A stretch of 64,000 nucleotides of DNA from Rhabdornis inornatus (Eukaryota > Chordata > Aves > Passeriformes > Rhabdornithidae), in assembly GCA_013397075.1 (NCBI GenBank), contig VWZS01007725.1, positions 186,001-250,000 on the forward strand, read 5' to 3'. A program made the translations under genes and the position numbers. This document shows, piece by piece, positions 1 to 11,304 of the stretch (positions are counted from its first letter, which is position 1; each line of letters begins with the position of its first letter). Below the pieces are notes generated by a model that searched no databases, was not told the DNA's origin, and was given only the letters and a program-made list of their open reading frames with translations.

Positions 1-184
1 ACAAGTCTGGTTTCCAAAGCTCTCTGTGACCATTTCCAAACACCAGAGGAGTCCTCCCAGTGGAGCAGTCACGTCCCTGCACAGCAGTGATAACTAGCAC
101 TGGCTGCTGCTCCTGGTGTCGGTGTGGAGGCATGTAAGTGGGTGAGGAAATAAATAATCTACAAAAAAAGTCAGCTTGTCAGTG

Positions 185-510
185 TGTGAGGACGGCAATG
201 CAGAGCACTGACCAGCGATGACCTTTTGTTTACATTTCCCTCCGAAAGGGAAAAATAATTGCAGTTTCTATGTGATGCTGCCTTCAAATTACACCCTCTC
301 TCCCTGCTCTATTCAAGACCAGCCAGTGATGACATTAGAGTCTTGAATCAAACTAAGTGGTTACTATGGTGTCAGGCTGAAATTATGAATCTCAGAGACC
401 GCCAGCTTGGAGAAGGAGCAGTGGCGGACACATAATTAAAACCCAGAGAGAGAATAGAAGCCACATTGTATCTGAATAGTAGCGAGATTGCACTTCCGAG
501 GAGCGGTTAC
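185..510. promoter_or_regulatory. Candidate conserved non-coding element
   Basis: This stretch is free of simple repeats and keeps several CpGs (near 191, 216, 243, 402, 426, 483, 498 and 504) in an otherwise CpG-poor window. It contains AT-rich homeodomain-type cores such as ATAATTAAAA near 432 and AATAATTG near 254. Both properties are typical of vertebrate developmental enhancers, but conservation itself cannot be seen from one genome. No reading frame in it looks coding. Confidence 0.3.
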
Positions 511-511
511 C

Positions 512-540
512 AAAAAAAAAAAAAAGTGCTTAGTGCTTAG
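512..540. repeat. A14 run followed by a 7-bp tandem pair
   Basis: Fourteen consecutive A (512-525) are followed directly by two copies of GTGCTTA (526-539). An A-run of this size can mark a retroposon tail, but I see no recognisable element upstream and no clear target-site duplication. A simple low-complexity tract is the safer call. Confidence 0.7.
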
Positions 541-1165
541 CAATGCAGTTAAATGCATAATCAGGGACTAGGAACAATGCACTCTGCTGGTATTTTACTG
601 CTGCCTGTACCTCTGCTGCTCTCTCTCCAGTGCCTGTCTAGAGCCACCCCTGGCATCTAGCAGCCCCATCAGAGTGAAAAAAGGCACAATCCCAACAACC
701 TCTGCAGTGTGCATCCAGAAGAACACCTTCGCATGGCAAAGCCACGTGGATGTGGAGCCTGCCACCACGGTTTCCCCTGGAGCAGGGCCACAAGCAGAGC
801 TGATTGACGAGGGCTTTGGAGGGAAGGGCAGGGTGTTGGGAAGCAGGGCTGATTCGGTAATTTCAGCGGTCATTAGTGCAGCTCATTGTGAGTTTGATAG
901 ATCTGCGCTGCTTTGTTACAGTTAAGTGGACTGATTGTGGAACACAGAAACGTTTTTAGTGACATGACAGCTAATTTAGAAAGGAGGGAGTGGTGGGAAA
1001 AGAACATGCATTATTCCATAATTATATCTCAGCCGGTCCCAGCCCCATGACTGGCTCCCCTGAGAACACAACTCTGGTTTCTCTAACACAAGAGCGAGAT
1101 ATCAGGCTTCTTCTGTTAGGCTGCTGCACACTGGGTCCCAACCTGCTTGTGGCCTTTTATGCATT
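541..1165. other. Intergenic or intronic DNA, no gene seen
   Basis: Short frames occur on both strands over 595-925, but they overlap one another antisense and have Ser/Pro/Cys-rich compositions expected of chance translation. I see no repeat family or RNA gene here. Confidence 0.55.
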
Positions 1166-1167
1166 AT

Positions 1168-1231
1168 GCCACTGCTGCACTTGTTAAACACCATCATTAT
1201 CCCACTGCCATATTTGTTAAACACTACTGAC
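1168..1231. repeat. Imperfect ~32-bp tandem duplication
   Basis: Two adjacent units (about 1168-1200 and 1201-1231) share CCACTGC near their starts and TTGTTAAACAC in the middle, with substitutions between and after these blocks. This is an old two-copy local duplication and matches no satellite I recognise. Confidence 0.65.
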
Positions 1232-1556
1232 AGCACGATTCAGCAAACCCTGTCACTGCCCAGGCATCAGTGCTACGAATCCTTAACACAGTGCACAGGA
1301 TTTTGTTCTTGTGTCCTGTTTGATGTTGGAGGCTGCCCCTTCATCCATCTCTGTGGTGTCTGATATGGGTTAGAGGAAGATGTGAGCAGGGAGAGCAACT
1401 CACCCCAAAGCTGGAAATGACCCATTTTATTTAGAGTTGGAGCATTCCTCCCAGAGCTCTGGGAAAGAGCAGGGCACTCCACCGTCTGCTCCAGGCACTC
1501 CCTGCTGTGCTGGTTCTAAGGGGAGGTGTACAAATAACAGGTCATAAAAAGTTGGA

Positions 1557-1787
1557 GTGGGGTTTGTCATTAAACACAGAGTTGAACCAGGAGAAGTTGG
1601 TGCTGAGGTTTATCAGTCCCATCAAGAACATCATTTACCACATACAGATGCTCTAAAGAAGATTTATGAATTCATCTCTTATGTAAGGTGTGACCACTGG
1701 GCCAAGCCGGGGGCCTTGATCAATGAAGTCCCTATAGATGTCCCTCGCCATTTAGACCCTGTGGAATTGAGGAGATCAGAACTGTAA
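1557..1787 (+). CDS. Unrecognised small frame, possible exon or gene relic
   Basis: This 76-codon frame has the most protein-like composition in the window: rich in Glu, Val, His, Asp and Pro, with few Ser/Cys/Leu runs. It ends in a charged stretch and a TAA stop at about 1785. I do not recognise the family. A weak acceptor-like AG lies at 1578-1579 and a good donor-like GTAAGG starts at 1683, so an internal exon of 103 bases (1580-1682) is conceivable. The frame stays open for 34 codons past that donor, which fits a retroposed or chance frame just as well. There is no supporting promoter or partner exon. Alternatives are chance, a conserved non-coding element, or a fragment of an old mobile-element gene. 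Confidence 0.15.
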   Translation: MGFVIKHRVEPGEVGAEVYQSHQEHHLPHTDALKKIYEFISYVRCDHWAKPGALINEVPIDVPRHLDPVELRRSEL

Positions 1788-1789
1788 TG

Positions 1790-2234
1790 ATCTTGCAGCA
1801 GAGGGCACTGGGAAAAACACGCAAAAGGGGGTTATTTTTTATCACTAGGCTCAGAACATCTTAGCTAAATATTCTCAGGGACAGATCAGCTGAAAGAATA
1901 GATGCTCTTTCCACCCTCTCCCAGTCCTGGCTTCATTGATAGATAATTAAAGGCTTGCAGAGTTGAGTCCCAACACTGCAAAAGAAAAATATCACATTTT
2001 TTTAATTGACGGCCTCTATAGGCAATATAAAGAAAACAAGACTATGGTCAGTATGCAGCACAGAAATTGTCTTCTATCTTTCTTCTTTCAGATGTTTGAG
2101 TCTGCATTTAAGGAGAGAGAAGGAAAAGTAATTGAAATGCAAAGCAGAGGGGTGGGGAGCTGGCAGGAAAGAGGGGGGGAGGATGGTTCTGAGAGCTCTG
2201 CATTGGGAAAAGTCCTCAGATGCAGCTGCTGCTT
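1790..2234. other. Non-coding stretch with an acceptor-like site
   Basis: A pyrimidine-rich run ending in CTTCTTTCAG at 2091 is a textbook-looking splice acceptor. The frame beyond it (to 2259) quickly becomes Gly/Ser/Glu-rich and has only weak donor candidates. Isolated acceptor-like sites are common in vertebrate DNA, so no exon is called. Confidence 0.4.
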
Positions 2235-2365
2235 CATGAGAGCAGTGGGCTATTTTTAATATGCTGCGGCTGTATTTGCACTTTCAATTGCTGTCATTAA
2301 GAAGGCAATACCCGCTCTCATAATTACTACGTCAGTGGGGTTCACTGGAGTCAGCCAACGCCTCC
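2235..2365. promoter_or_regulatory. Candidate regulatory element with MEF2- and CRE-like sites
   Basis: A perfect match to the MEF2 consensus (CTATTTTTAA, 2250-2259) lies upstream of a TAATTA homeodomain core (2321-2326) and a TACGTCA CRE-type half site (2328-2334). Several CpGs are retained. The site matches are direct observations. Calling the block a regulatory element is inference. Confidence 0.3.
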
Positions 2366-3433
2366 TTGTCAACACCTGCTGGGTGTCTTGCTGTGCTGTA
2401 GGTGAGACTGTTCCAGTTCTGCCAGCCTGACAGTGTCACTGGGGCTTGCACATGCCTCACCTAACTACAGATGTGCTTTGGATGGAGATCTTTATGGTCC
2501 AAGGATGGCAGCAGTTCAGCAAGCCAGACTGAACCTCTCCAGGCAACAGCTAAGGAAAGTTTCTTGGCCATGTGGAGCATCTCTTTGCAAATCTGTCTTT
2601 GGTGCAAACATATCCCTGGCATGAATGTTCCCTCCTCAGAAAAACACTGAAAAAAAGGAGGAGTCCTACAGGAGTCCTTAATCAGGAAACTAAAGGAATT
2701 CTGTCTCTGGAATAATTCAGGGTTCACTGGTGAGAGCCTTCACTTTTTGGGACTCTTAGCTAAGGCAACCCATGGGATGCTATTTGCCCTTCCTGTTGTG
2801 ATCATTGCAGGTCTTAAGCAAAGGAACAGCAAATGATGATCAGGAATTGCCAACATGAAGGCTTCTGGGCAAACTTAGGAAGAGGTGCAACTTCTTGCAG
2901 TTGTGGTTTTCATGACAGTCTTAGACTTTTAAGAAATAGCAGAAATACATCTGTTAGAATAGATGTAAGTCTTGAGGCAGAGGGGATTTTTCCCTTGTTC
3001 CACCTCATTTTTTCTTCAGGTTAGAAAGATTTTAATAAATTCACTTCTCCTCAATGTTAGTCAATCTATTCTTCTTTCAAGTTCTCGTGGTCAGACAAAG
3101 TGCTCCAGGCCCTAGTTGCTACCAGAATCCCTGTTTTATCAGAATATGAATTATATGATTAAGAAAAATATTCAGAAAATAGAAATATTTGGCCAACTCT
3201 GTTGAGCTTTAATTAAAATTAATATAATACTTTATTGGAGCTGAAATTCTGAAGCCTCACATGTAACTGAATATATTTAACCAATTAACTAAGTCAAACA
3301 AGGCTGTCTAAACTTAATCACAGACCTCTCCATTCCCCTATTACGTCAAGTGCCACTAATGCTGTTATACTTTTGACAAGTGGCCCCTGGCAAATGAGCA
3401 AATCAATAATGTATTTGAGCTAGGAACTGAGCA
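2366..3433. other. No gene seen; AT-rich from about 3130
   Basis: The short frames of 60-90 codons here look like chance translation. The segment 3130-3300 is notably AT-rich, with several TTAATTAA-like stretches. No mobile element is recognisable. Confidence 0.5.
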
Positions 3434-3556
3434 CATTTGCATTTCTGCAGTGCTTCTTGCTGAGGATCTCAAAGCATTGTGGGAACTTTCAGTCTGTTAA
3501 ACTTCCAGCAGTGTGGGAATGCAGAGCCAGGTGGTTGAAGGAGTCACACACAAGGT
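3434..3556 (+). mobile_element. Ancient amniote SINE/L3-type remnant
   Basis: The order of landmarks matches a very old repeat type common in amniotes: a CATTTCTGCAGTGCTTC-like start, then GAGGATCTCAAAGCATTGTG, then a degraded stretch ending in a GTCACACACAAGG-like end. I recall the consensus as 'cattt-ctatagcgcctttcatcc ... ggatctcaaagcactttac ... ggtcacac'. The copy is heavily mutated. Assignment to AmnSINE1, L3 or a related family cannot be settled by eye. Confidence 0.45.
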
Positions 3557-5249
3557 GGAGGCACAAAGGTCTGGGCAAGGCTTGAGATGCCATGCTAGAC
3601 CCTTGGGTTGGGGCAGACCTCCCTGCCCCTCCCACAAGATAGGGACCCCAGTTCACTCCTTACTGAGGTCTCCCACGGGATGCTGAATTCCTTCTGCTTC
3701 CAGTTTGTGGTTTCCCAAAAGCGCTGAAGTCTCTCTCCAGGACAGCACAGACCAAACTTTGGCTTCTTGAAGACCCAGCTCCACAATTACCTTGCTACTG
3801 CCTGCACTTCTTGGGATTCAAGGTCCTCTTTTACTGGTGACAATCTCCAGCTCTCTCCACCATCTGAGCTGCACAGCATGCTCCATAGCCCATTCAGGCT
3901 GACATGGATGTCCAACACAGCTTGGCTGGCCACCCCTGTTCTCTTGGAAAACAACAATGCCTTCCAAAATTTTGGAACTAATGAAGTTTTAAATGCTCTG
4001 GAAGAACCAACATACACTTTTCGTTTGGGATCTTTTTGCAGTAACAGTTAATCTCATCGCTAAGAGTCTGCTCTCGATATTCATCCTGCATTTTCCCATT
4101 ATTAAAACAGAAGTCTAGGGCCATATTTAAAATATCTCTGGTATAATAAGTAAAATAAGTATTTATATAGTCACAACATTTGACTGTTTAGCCTGAAATT
4201 TGAAAGACCTTTCCAAACACTAAGGCAATAACCCAGATGTGGAGAGCAAACATTTTTAGACACACTATACTGGAGGAAATAGAGGCCATGAGAAATCCAT
4301 GCATGATTTGTGTACTGTGATATATTGGGTCTGTGGCTGAGCTGAGCAGAGAGTTTGTGGGATTCATTCCCAAGCCCTAGACACTTCTCCTGTAATTTTT
4401 AAAAAATAAATGTTACACGTATACGGGTTTTGTTCTTTTCTTCTCCTGGGAAAAATATATCTACAAAAGGGGTTTCCAATAATGGATCATTTATGTTATA
4501 TCACAGTGTGATTAATGGATCTTTACATCCCCAGAGGGGAACAGGCTAGTGATACTGCTGCCACAGCACCTCTTTGCTGTCAGGAGCTCAGTTCCAGTTT
4601 TGGCAGCTGTGGGATGAACTAGAGCAGTTTCCTTGACTCCAGTGGTATCTCTTGGGACCAGTCCTGGTCTGGAGCCTGTGGTGGTTGATGTCCAGGAGGC
4701 CTCAAGCCCCATCATGCAGCAACAGGAGGGTAAAGAGCAGTGATTGCACTTAAAGTGAACAGGCACTCAGAGGAATGAAAGGCAAAGATGACTCGTCCCC
4801 CGGAAAGCAGCGACGTCAAAGGAAGTTTCAATAATAGTGCATAAAGCTGTTACACATGAAAAGAAACTTTTGACTACACTGATGCTGTGAAGTTGTGTTT
4901 AGGGTTCGCAGGTGTGGGAAGGAGATAGAAATTAATAGTAAGAAAAGGTGGGTGAGGGAATTTCTATTATTAAAGAAGGAAAGAGGCCCCAAATGGATGC
5001 AGAAATGATGGTGAAGGGGAACACTCCACGAGTTCTTGAATTTTCAGGTTGGGGAATTGGAGCAACTTTGTCAAGCTGCTGAAAATCCCAGAGTCCCTTG
5101 GGCAGCACCTTTTGTGCTCTGCCTCTGCGGGAAGACGGCTTTATGAGATAATGATGTTATTTCAGCACAAACTCTTTCATTCTTGCAGCAAATTAAAAGA
5201 GGAAAAAGAAGGGGGGATATCTGGGGGGGGAAGAAACCAATGTTATTTA
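3557..5249. other. No gene or repeat recognised
   Basis: Frames of up to 94 codons occur, including sense/antisense pairs over 3767-4051, but none shows a known motif or coding-like composition. The sequence is ordinary, CpG-poor DNA. A short G8 run (about 5224-5231) is the only low-complexity point. Confidence 0.5.
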
Positions 5250-5480
5250 CTCCTCTGCAGCTGCCATTAAAGGCTTCTTTAAGGGCCAGTGGGTTATTAA
5301 CTTCCTGTCGCCTGCCACAATGATATGCTGTGACATATTGTCACCGCATTCCAGCGAAGCCTTAAACATTAATTGGGAAGTAAGATGAGTGAAGCGGCTT
5401 TAATGAGATACCTTGTTGTAACTTCCAACTTTACACATTATTTACAGTGATTCCACTAATGGTTCCATCCATCAGAGGCA
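5250..5480. promoter_or_regulatory. Candidate conserved non-coding element
   Basis: The block is free of simple repeats and keeps CpGs near 5309, 5345, 5354 and 5394. It carries several homeodomain-type ATTA/TAAT cores, including CATTAATTGGG near 5368 and TTTAATGAG near 5399. It has no coding-like frame. This is the kind of sequence that often proves deeply conserved, but that is inference. Confidence 0.35.
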
Positions 5481-5839
5481 GGAAGAGGGATTGGGGACGA
5501 GAGCAGGGGAAGGAGGGGTGAAAAGAAGGAGATAGATATCGTAAGTTGAGTGAGAGATGCAGGGAATAGGGTAGGAATAAGCTAAAAGGTGCAGGACAGA
5601 GAGAGAGAAGTTACATTCCTCTGGTGTTTCTCACCTTGAATTTAATTTCCTTCAGTCATTTTCCAGCTACAGCAGTTTTGCAGTAAGAAGATGAGAAGAG
5701 AGTTTATTCCATAACATAGTCCCACTGATTAGCGTGATTTTACCATGCCCTTATTGCTCCTCCCTTCTCTTCTAAATCCTTCTCTCAGCTTCCCTCCCTT
5801 GGACACTAACTGAAGTTGCACAAAATTCACCTTGGTTTT

Positions 5840-5866
5840 CCAGGGTGGACAGAAAGCCCACCCTGG
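5840..5866. other. Inverted repeat, 9-bp perfect arms
   Basis: CCAGGGTGG (5840-5848) and its exact reverse complement (5858-5866) flank a 9-base spacer, giving a compact hairpin on either strand. It lies 37 bases upstream of a second hairpin. Confidence 0.7.
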
Positions 5867-5902
5867 CTGGATGGGCAGCTGGAAGCACATTCACAAGGTA
5901 GC

Positions 5903-5932
5903 TGTTAAACACTATGGGATGGGTGTTTAACA
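5903..5932. other. Inverted repeat, 10-bp perfect arms
   Basis: TGTTAAACAC (5903-5912) and its exact reverse complement GTGTTTAACA (5923-5932) flank a 10-base spacer. The arms are AT-rich. One such repeat is expected by chance in 64 kb, so only the pairing with the preceding hairpin is notable. Confidence 0.7.
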
Positions 5933-5934
5933 AG

Positions 5935-8900
5935 GTTCTAGGGACCAGAACAAGCCAAGCAAGTCCTGCAAAGGCAGTGCAAGGATCATTTGAGTTAGTT
6001 TGTTTAAAATTTTGCTTGAAAACTAACTTAAGGACCAGATTGTCAGCATCACCTTATTGAAACCACCCCCGATAGGATGGTGTGGCTGTTATATCTGGTG
6101 GCTGTTGTTAATGCTATCCAACTTAACCTGCAGACAGCAGGTAAAATCACCGAGAGACCAAAAGTTGCAGCAGATGCAGATTTAGAAGGCAAGATGTGGG
6201 GAGGCTGCATTCTCCAACCTGGGCTGCCTGGTGTGATATCCAAATTTACAGTTGTGTGATAGCACAGAGACCCCATGTCAGGACAACCCTTCCTTCCTCA
6301 TATCAGCAATACAGCTCTGCCCACCTCTGCAGGTGGTGGCCTGGTAGCACCAGCCCTAAGACTGAGAGTGGATCACAGCCTGACACCACATGTGACCTTC
6401 AATTACAGCCCTAAAACAATGTCAGGAAAATGAGGCTGAAAAGGCAGCCTCAGAGGCCTGAGGTCCTCAGAAGAAGGGTATGAGGCCAGGCTAGATCCTA
6501 TTAACATGATGTTTGTCCTCCATGCAGCATTGGGGTCAAAGCTGAGCAGGTAGCAGGTAAACCCAGTTTCCATGCTCCAATTATTCCCTAGAAGAGTCAG
6601 CTGGTCTTGTGATTCAGGTGGGTCAGTAGTGTAAGGAGGAAGATTTGACCCTGTTTTAATTAGAAGGAGCAGAACGAGCTGGGGGAAGACCATGACTGTA
6701 ATAACATGGCCTGGCAGGAAAGTGCCCAGGGTAGCAGGCATTCATTCCTAGCTACAAGGCATGTGGATTACATGGTTTCAGGATGCTCTGTGCACCAGCA
6801 GGTCTATGCTCTCTGTTCTGTTTTCTATTATATCATATCTATCCTTGTTAACAGCAAAGTCCCACAGCAGCATATGCAATCACAGCTAATGGATTCCAGT
6901 TTTACTCCTAGATTTAAAGAACGTTTCTTCTTGCAATACTTGGCTGGATGGCTGTTGAAATGGAGCAGACAAAGAGACAATTAATTGCAAGTATGGGTGT
7001 ATAAAAAGCACCTGGGGATAGATCAGCTGGGGGAAACACATGGAGTTTAAGAGCACATGCGCATGCCAACAGCCCCTTTTCCCATGAAAAGTTGAAATTT
7101 CCACTCACAGCTACCTGTCAAGGTTGGCGTGCCTTTAATTATAACGTCTGCGTGCTTCTTTAGGCACCATTTAATTCTCCCTGACAGCCACCGATTTAAA
7201 AATAAAGGCAAACACTCAGAACTTAGTGGCAGATCGGAGCCAGGCAAGGGATGTGCTAATTGCCAGATGCTGCTCATTTGACTCTGATCCATTACCAAAA
7301 TTAAAGAAGAAAGAAATGGAAGTAGGAGAAGGAAAAAACCTGTCCCGCCTCCCCTGCACTGAGCTGTCTGTAGGTTTGACTCGCTGTTGGTGAACTCCAC
7401 TGAGCAGAGCACATTGGGGTGTTTCTGCATTAACAGCATCACAGGCCAAGTCACTTTATGCAATGGACTGTGGAGCATCTCTCCTGGGGTCCGGTGTGCA
7501 GCAGCTTCCAGGGCTAGCAGGGAAATATTTCCCCACTGTGCAGCCAGCTGTAGCCTCTTTCTGACATTTCCAGCAGCTAATCTGCTTTATCAGAGATGAA
7601 AAGCTTCCATAGCTGGTGGCTCAGGAGAACAGGAGGAGAAGTCAAAAACTCAGCCTGGATTTAAAGTAACTCTTCACTTGGATGGTTGCTAACACCTATT
7701 CCCAGCACCTCTTGTGCTATTTAGTCTAGGAAAAAAGACTTTTAATTGTCAAGGGAAAGGTAACAAGGTCGAGGATGAAGACAGACAGCTTAGATTTACT
7801 CCTAAGGCAAATCTGAGCTGGATTTGGATTTAGCCAAGAAGGTTCCCCAAGCATTTTGCCTCTGCGAATCCTAAGGGGAAATTAATTTATTCATCTTTTC
7901 ATGGTTGATTCTTGGGGTAAGACTCAGGTGCCAAAAGTAGGCATTTAAACCCAGTTAAGACAAAGGGATCTCTCAGAGGGATCCACAGACAACTTTCAAG
8001 ACAGAGAAGCTAAGGGAAACTTTACCTTTCTGGAGAGTTTATCTCCTTCCAAGAGGTCACTGCATGAAGTGTGGTCCCTGGAGGGCAGGAATTTGATAGT
8101 CAGCAAGCAGTAGGGCCATCATCCCTTCCTGGAGCTCTTGGGGAAGCCAGTCGTGGTGGGATGTCTGTCCTGCCTCCCACAGCTGCAGGGTGATGAGCTG
8201 GAGGGCATTTCTTTGTAATAGAAAATGCTGCAAAGTCTGGCCTGCACAATACTGAGTACTCATGGAGACTTTTGCATTTGGGAATTCTTCAGCATTTGCT
8301 GTAGTTCTCAGGCCACATCACTCTCTTTTGCACAGCCTGGCAGCTCAGGGAGCTGGGCTGGGTACAGGCACCCAGCAGCATCTTGTGGCTGCTTCTAGGG
8401 ACACAGCCACAGAGGGCTTCAATTTTGCTTTAAGATGAAAGGGCTTCTCTTTCAACTACCAGGTGGCTCAGTTCATTAAATAAAACCCCAAAAATTGCCT
8501 ATGACTCTTGTTCCTTACAAACTGCTTGGGGTTAGCCATCAGGCTGGGTATTTATTGTGAGCAGAGTTCAGCTGTGGAATGCCCCATGTGCAGAGTTTCA
8601 ATATCCACTTTCAAAATAAAATCAAAGAAAGAATGACTGAAAATTGGGATTTCAGCTTGTTACCCTCTGAAAGGTGGCTGACACCCCATGCAGTCCAAAT
8701 GGCATCCTCTTGGATGATCTCTACCTTTCTTCTTTTCTGTGGTGTATCAGATAATCCACGAAGCCTTCTTTTCCCAGCAGCTCCTAAAGCTCCTGTCAAC
8801 AGGCCAGGCTTAATGCAGGAGTGAAGCAGAAAAGGGATAAAACTCCTGACAAAAATGTCCCTTCAGAATAGGACATGGCCCAGTACAGGGAAGGACATAT

Positions 8901-9790
8901 ATATAACTTCATTTTGAGCCATCTTTCTTCCCTCCAAGCCAAGGCTTTCCTGATACATTCAAAGAATTACATATGCGCCTAAAATATGTAATTAGGCTCT
9001 TGGCTCACATACAGCCAGTGAGCGTAAAAGAACCAGAGCATCCATAAATATTGGAGGTTCTTTTTCAAATTACTCATTCCTTTAAAAGTAAAAAGTAGGA
9101 CAGATGAGCTGTGAAGGAGGGAAACAAGGCAAAATTAGTCTTCTGTCATTTGTGGTTGCTCTAATCCACATGAAAAAGGTTCTGAACAGCAGTGTTTGGG
9201 TTTTCCTCCCTCGGTGGGGTAAATGCAGGGAATTCATTAAACAGACAACCTGGCTGTGCCTAAATCCTTCATCTATCATAGGGATTTGTTTTAGAAAGCT
9301 CTGCTCTTGCATGAGATATATTTGGATTTGGAGTACAAAGAGTATCTTCATTTAATAGCTCTCCATTCTCATCAGGTTGGCCTTCCTTGGGGCTGTCCTT
9401 TCAGTTGTCCGGGAGTTTATTCTCATAACAGGCTCATCTATTCTTTTGTCAGAGATCCTTTCAAAATGGCCCCTGTGCAATAAATTGACTGAATTTGGGA
9501 AAATACCTTCTTTCAGCTAGTCCATACAGACAAGCAAATCCACTATTAACTGTATAGCAATAAAGTTTTACAGGGATATATCTGACTTTTTACCTGCTAC
9601 AAATTCAGTTTAATTTTGACAATATTTTTAACCAGGCTGCAGGATGTCTTGTCCATACTTTGCTAAAGAGGTCAACTACCTTGTACATGCCCCTATTTAC
9701 AGTCCTCCCATGTTTCTGATCTCCAAGCACCATGCACAGACCACCTGGAGTGGGCAGCCTCCTGTTGCCAGGCTGCAGCTGGTGGAAAGT
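5935..9790. other. No gene seen
   Basis: The longest frame (minus strand, about 7047-7478, 143 codons) is Leu/Ser/Pro-rich. It overlaps other open frames on the same strand and shows no motif. A TATA-box-like TATAAAAAG at 7000-7008 has no recognisable transcript downstream. No mobile element is recognisable. Confidence 0.5.
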
Positions 9791-9792
9791 AT

Positions 9793-9830
9793 ATTTTCTT
9801 TTCTTTGCTTTTTTTTTTTTTTTCTTTTTT
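9793..9830. repeat. Poly-T / pyrimidine tract
   Basis: Fifteen consecutive T (9809-9823) lie within a longer T/C tract. On the minus strand this reads as an A-rich tail, but I see no recognisable retroposon next to it. Confidence 0.8.
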
Positions 9831-11261
9831 AGTATGTGAGCTATCTATATGGGTGAGCTGACTGCTGCAGCACCACTCTGCTTTGGGACCCACCACATGG
9901 AGCACGTGGAGCTGGAGGAGTTTGATCATTTGGACCCAGGGGGAAAGGGCAGCGCTGTGTTTCAAATATCTGAAGCCCTGAGTGCTGCAGAGGCAGAGCT
10001 CCAGCGTGAGGCAGGTGTCAGGCTGCTGCTGTGCAGTGCAGAAGCGACCCCGACAGGCTTCTTTCTTCAGCACCTGTGCTTTGGTGTCTCAGCACCCTCT
10101 TCGTGCACACACGTGATACTGCTTGCTGCACTTTGCACCAGAAGTTGAGTTATCCCCAGGGCTTTCAGGTGGGATAAGTCCTTTTGCAAGCAGGCTGTAG
10201 CAGTCCATTGAAATGCTCCTTACATGAGCTCTGGATGAAATGCAGGATGAGTGGAGAGGAGAGAGGGAACTATATTATCTTTTTTTCCCTAATAAGAAGT
10301 GATACAGAAAGAGAATACAGTATACAGTTCACTTAACTATTTTTCTAATCAACAGTCATTGCAATGTTCTCTCTAAGATCAGAAAGAACAAGCAAGAGGC
10401 AGAATAATAAATCCAGACTGCCTTTTTGCAAACTACAACCATATTATTATAGGAAGGAGTTTAAGGACATCCACTCTGGGGAGAAAAAATTAAAAACAGA
10501 GGCCACTTCAGCCCACCCTTGGCAACATGATTAATTAAAATTAAATCCAATAAAAAATAACTTTCAGTTGCCACCTGAATAAAATTTGCCATCTAAATAG
10601 TGTTCTCTGCAGATATAAGGCTATCTGCACTGGTGAGCTGATTTGAATGGGAAGATGCATCATCTTGGGATGCAATATATCCATTTCCCACCTGCCACTG
10701 CTGCCTGCCATGTCAGCCCACATTTGCAGTCAGCACACTTCTATCCTGAGAGACGTGGGCTCTGAGGAAACACACTGTGCAGTGCAAGGTGGAAAGCAGG
10801 GTGAAGGCTGGGCACAGCTGCACCCAGCCCAGCTCCTGGGACACCCTCCAGCTTTGGCTAATTTTGCTCCTTGCTGAATTAGTGAAGGGCGTATGTCAGG
10901 CCTGGTTTAGCTTGAAGCAAGTGAATGTCACAGCACTGTCTCATTTCTGTGTGACATTGCACCAGGAACAGCATGTGCACGCAGTGTGTTGGGAAGGTTG
11001 TTTTAATGTGCTGTGCTGGCCATTGCATGGCTTCAGCACAGAGAGGCACCTGCCTGCTGCAAATCTGCTCTCACCTGCCCTCTCATCCCCATGGCTGTCA
11101 CCCCTTCCCTGCTGCACCCCTTCCCCAGAACACAGCCTGCCCTGATGGAAAGGAAGCAGCTTCATCCTCTCATATTTCTGCTGAGCAATTTCCCTCCAGA
11201 GTGGCATAAGAGCATTGATGGAAAGTCAGTCGCCATACAAAAGAAAGCAGAAATATCAAGT

Positions 11262-11304
11262 GTTTTTTGTTTGTTTGTTTGTTTTTTCTTTTCTTTTTCT
11301 TTTA
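11262..11304. repeat. (TTTG)n and T/C-rich simple repeat
   Basis: A short GTTT repeat of about four units runs into a T-rich, C-interrupted tract that ends before TTTTAGGGGG. It could be the A-rich tail of an old minus-strand retroposon, but the adjoining sequence is unrecognised. Confidence 0.75.

Noticed and set aside
2091..2259. Strong-looking splice acceptor followed by an open frame
   Set aside because: No good donor follows and the frame turns into Gly/Ser/Glu-rich sequence; isolated acceptor-like sites are common.
7000..7008. TATA-box-like TATAAAAAG
   Set aside because: No initiator, CpG context or transcript-like sequence follows; such matches are frequent in AT-rich DNA.
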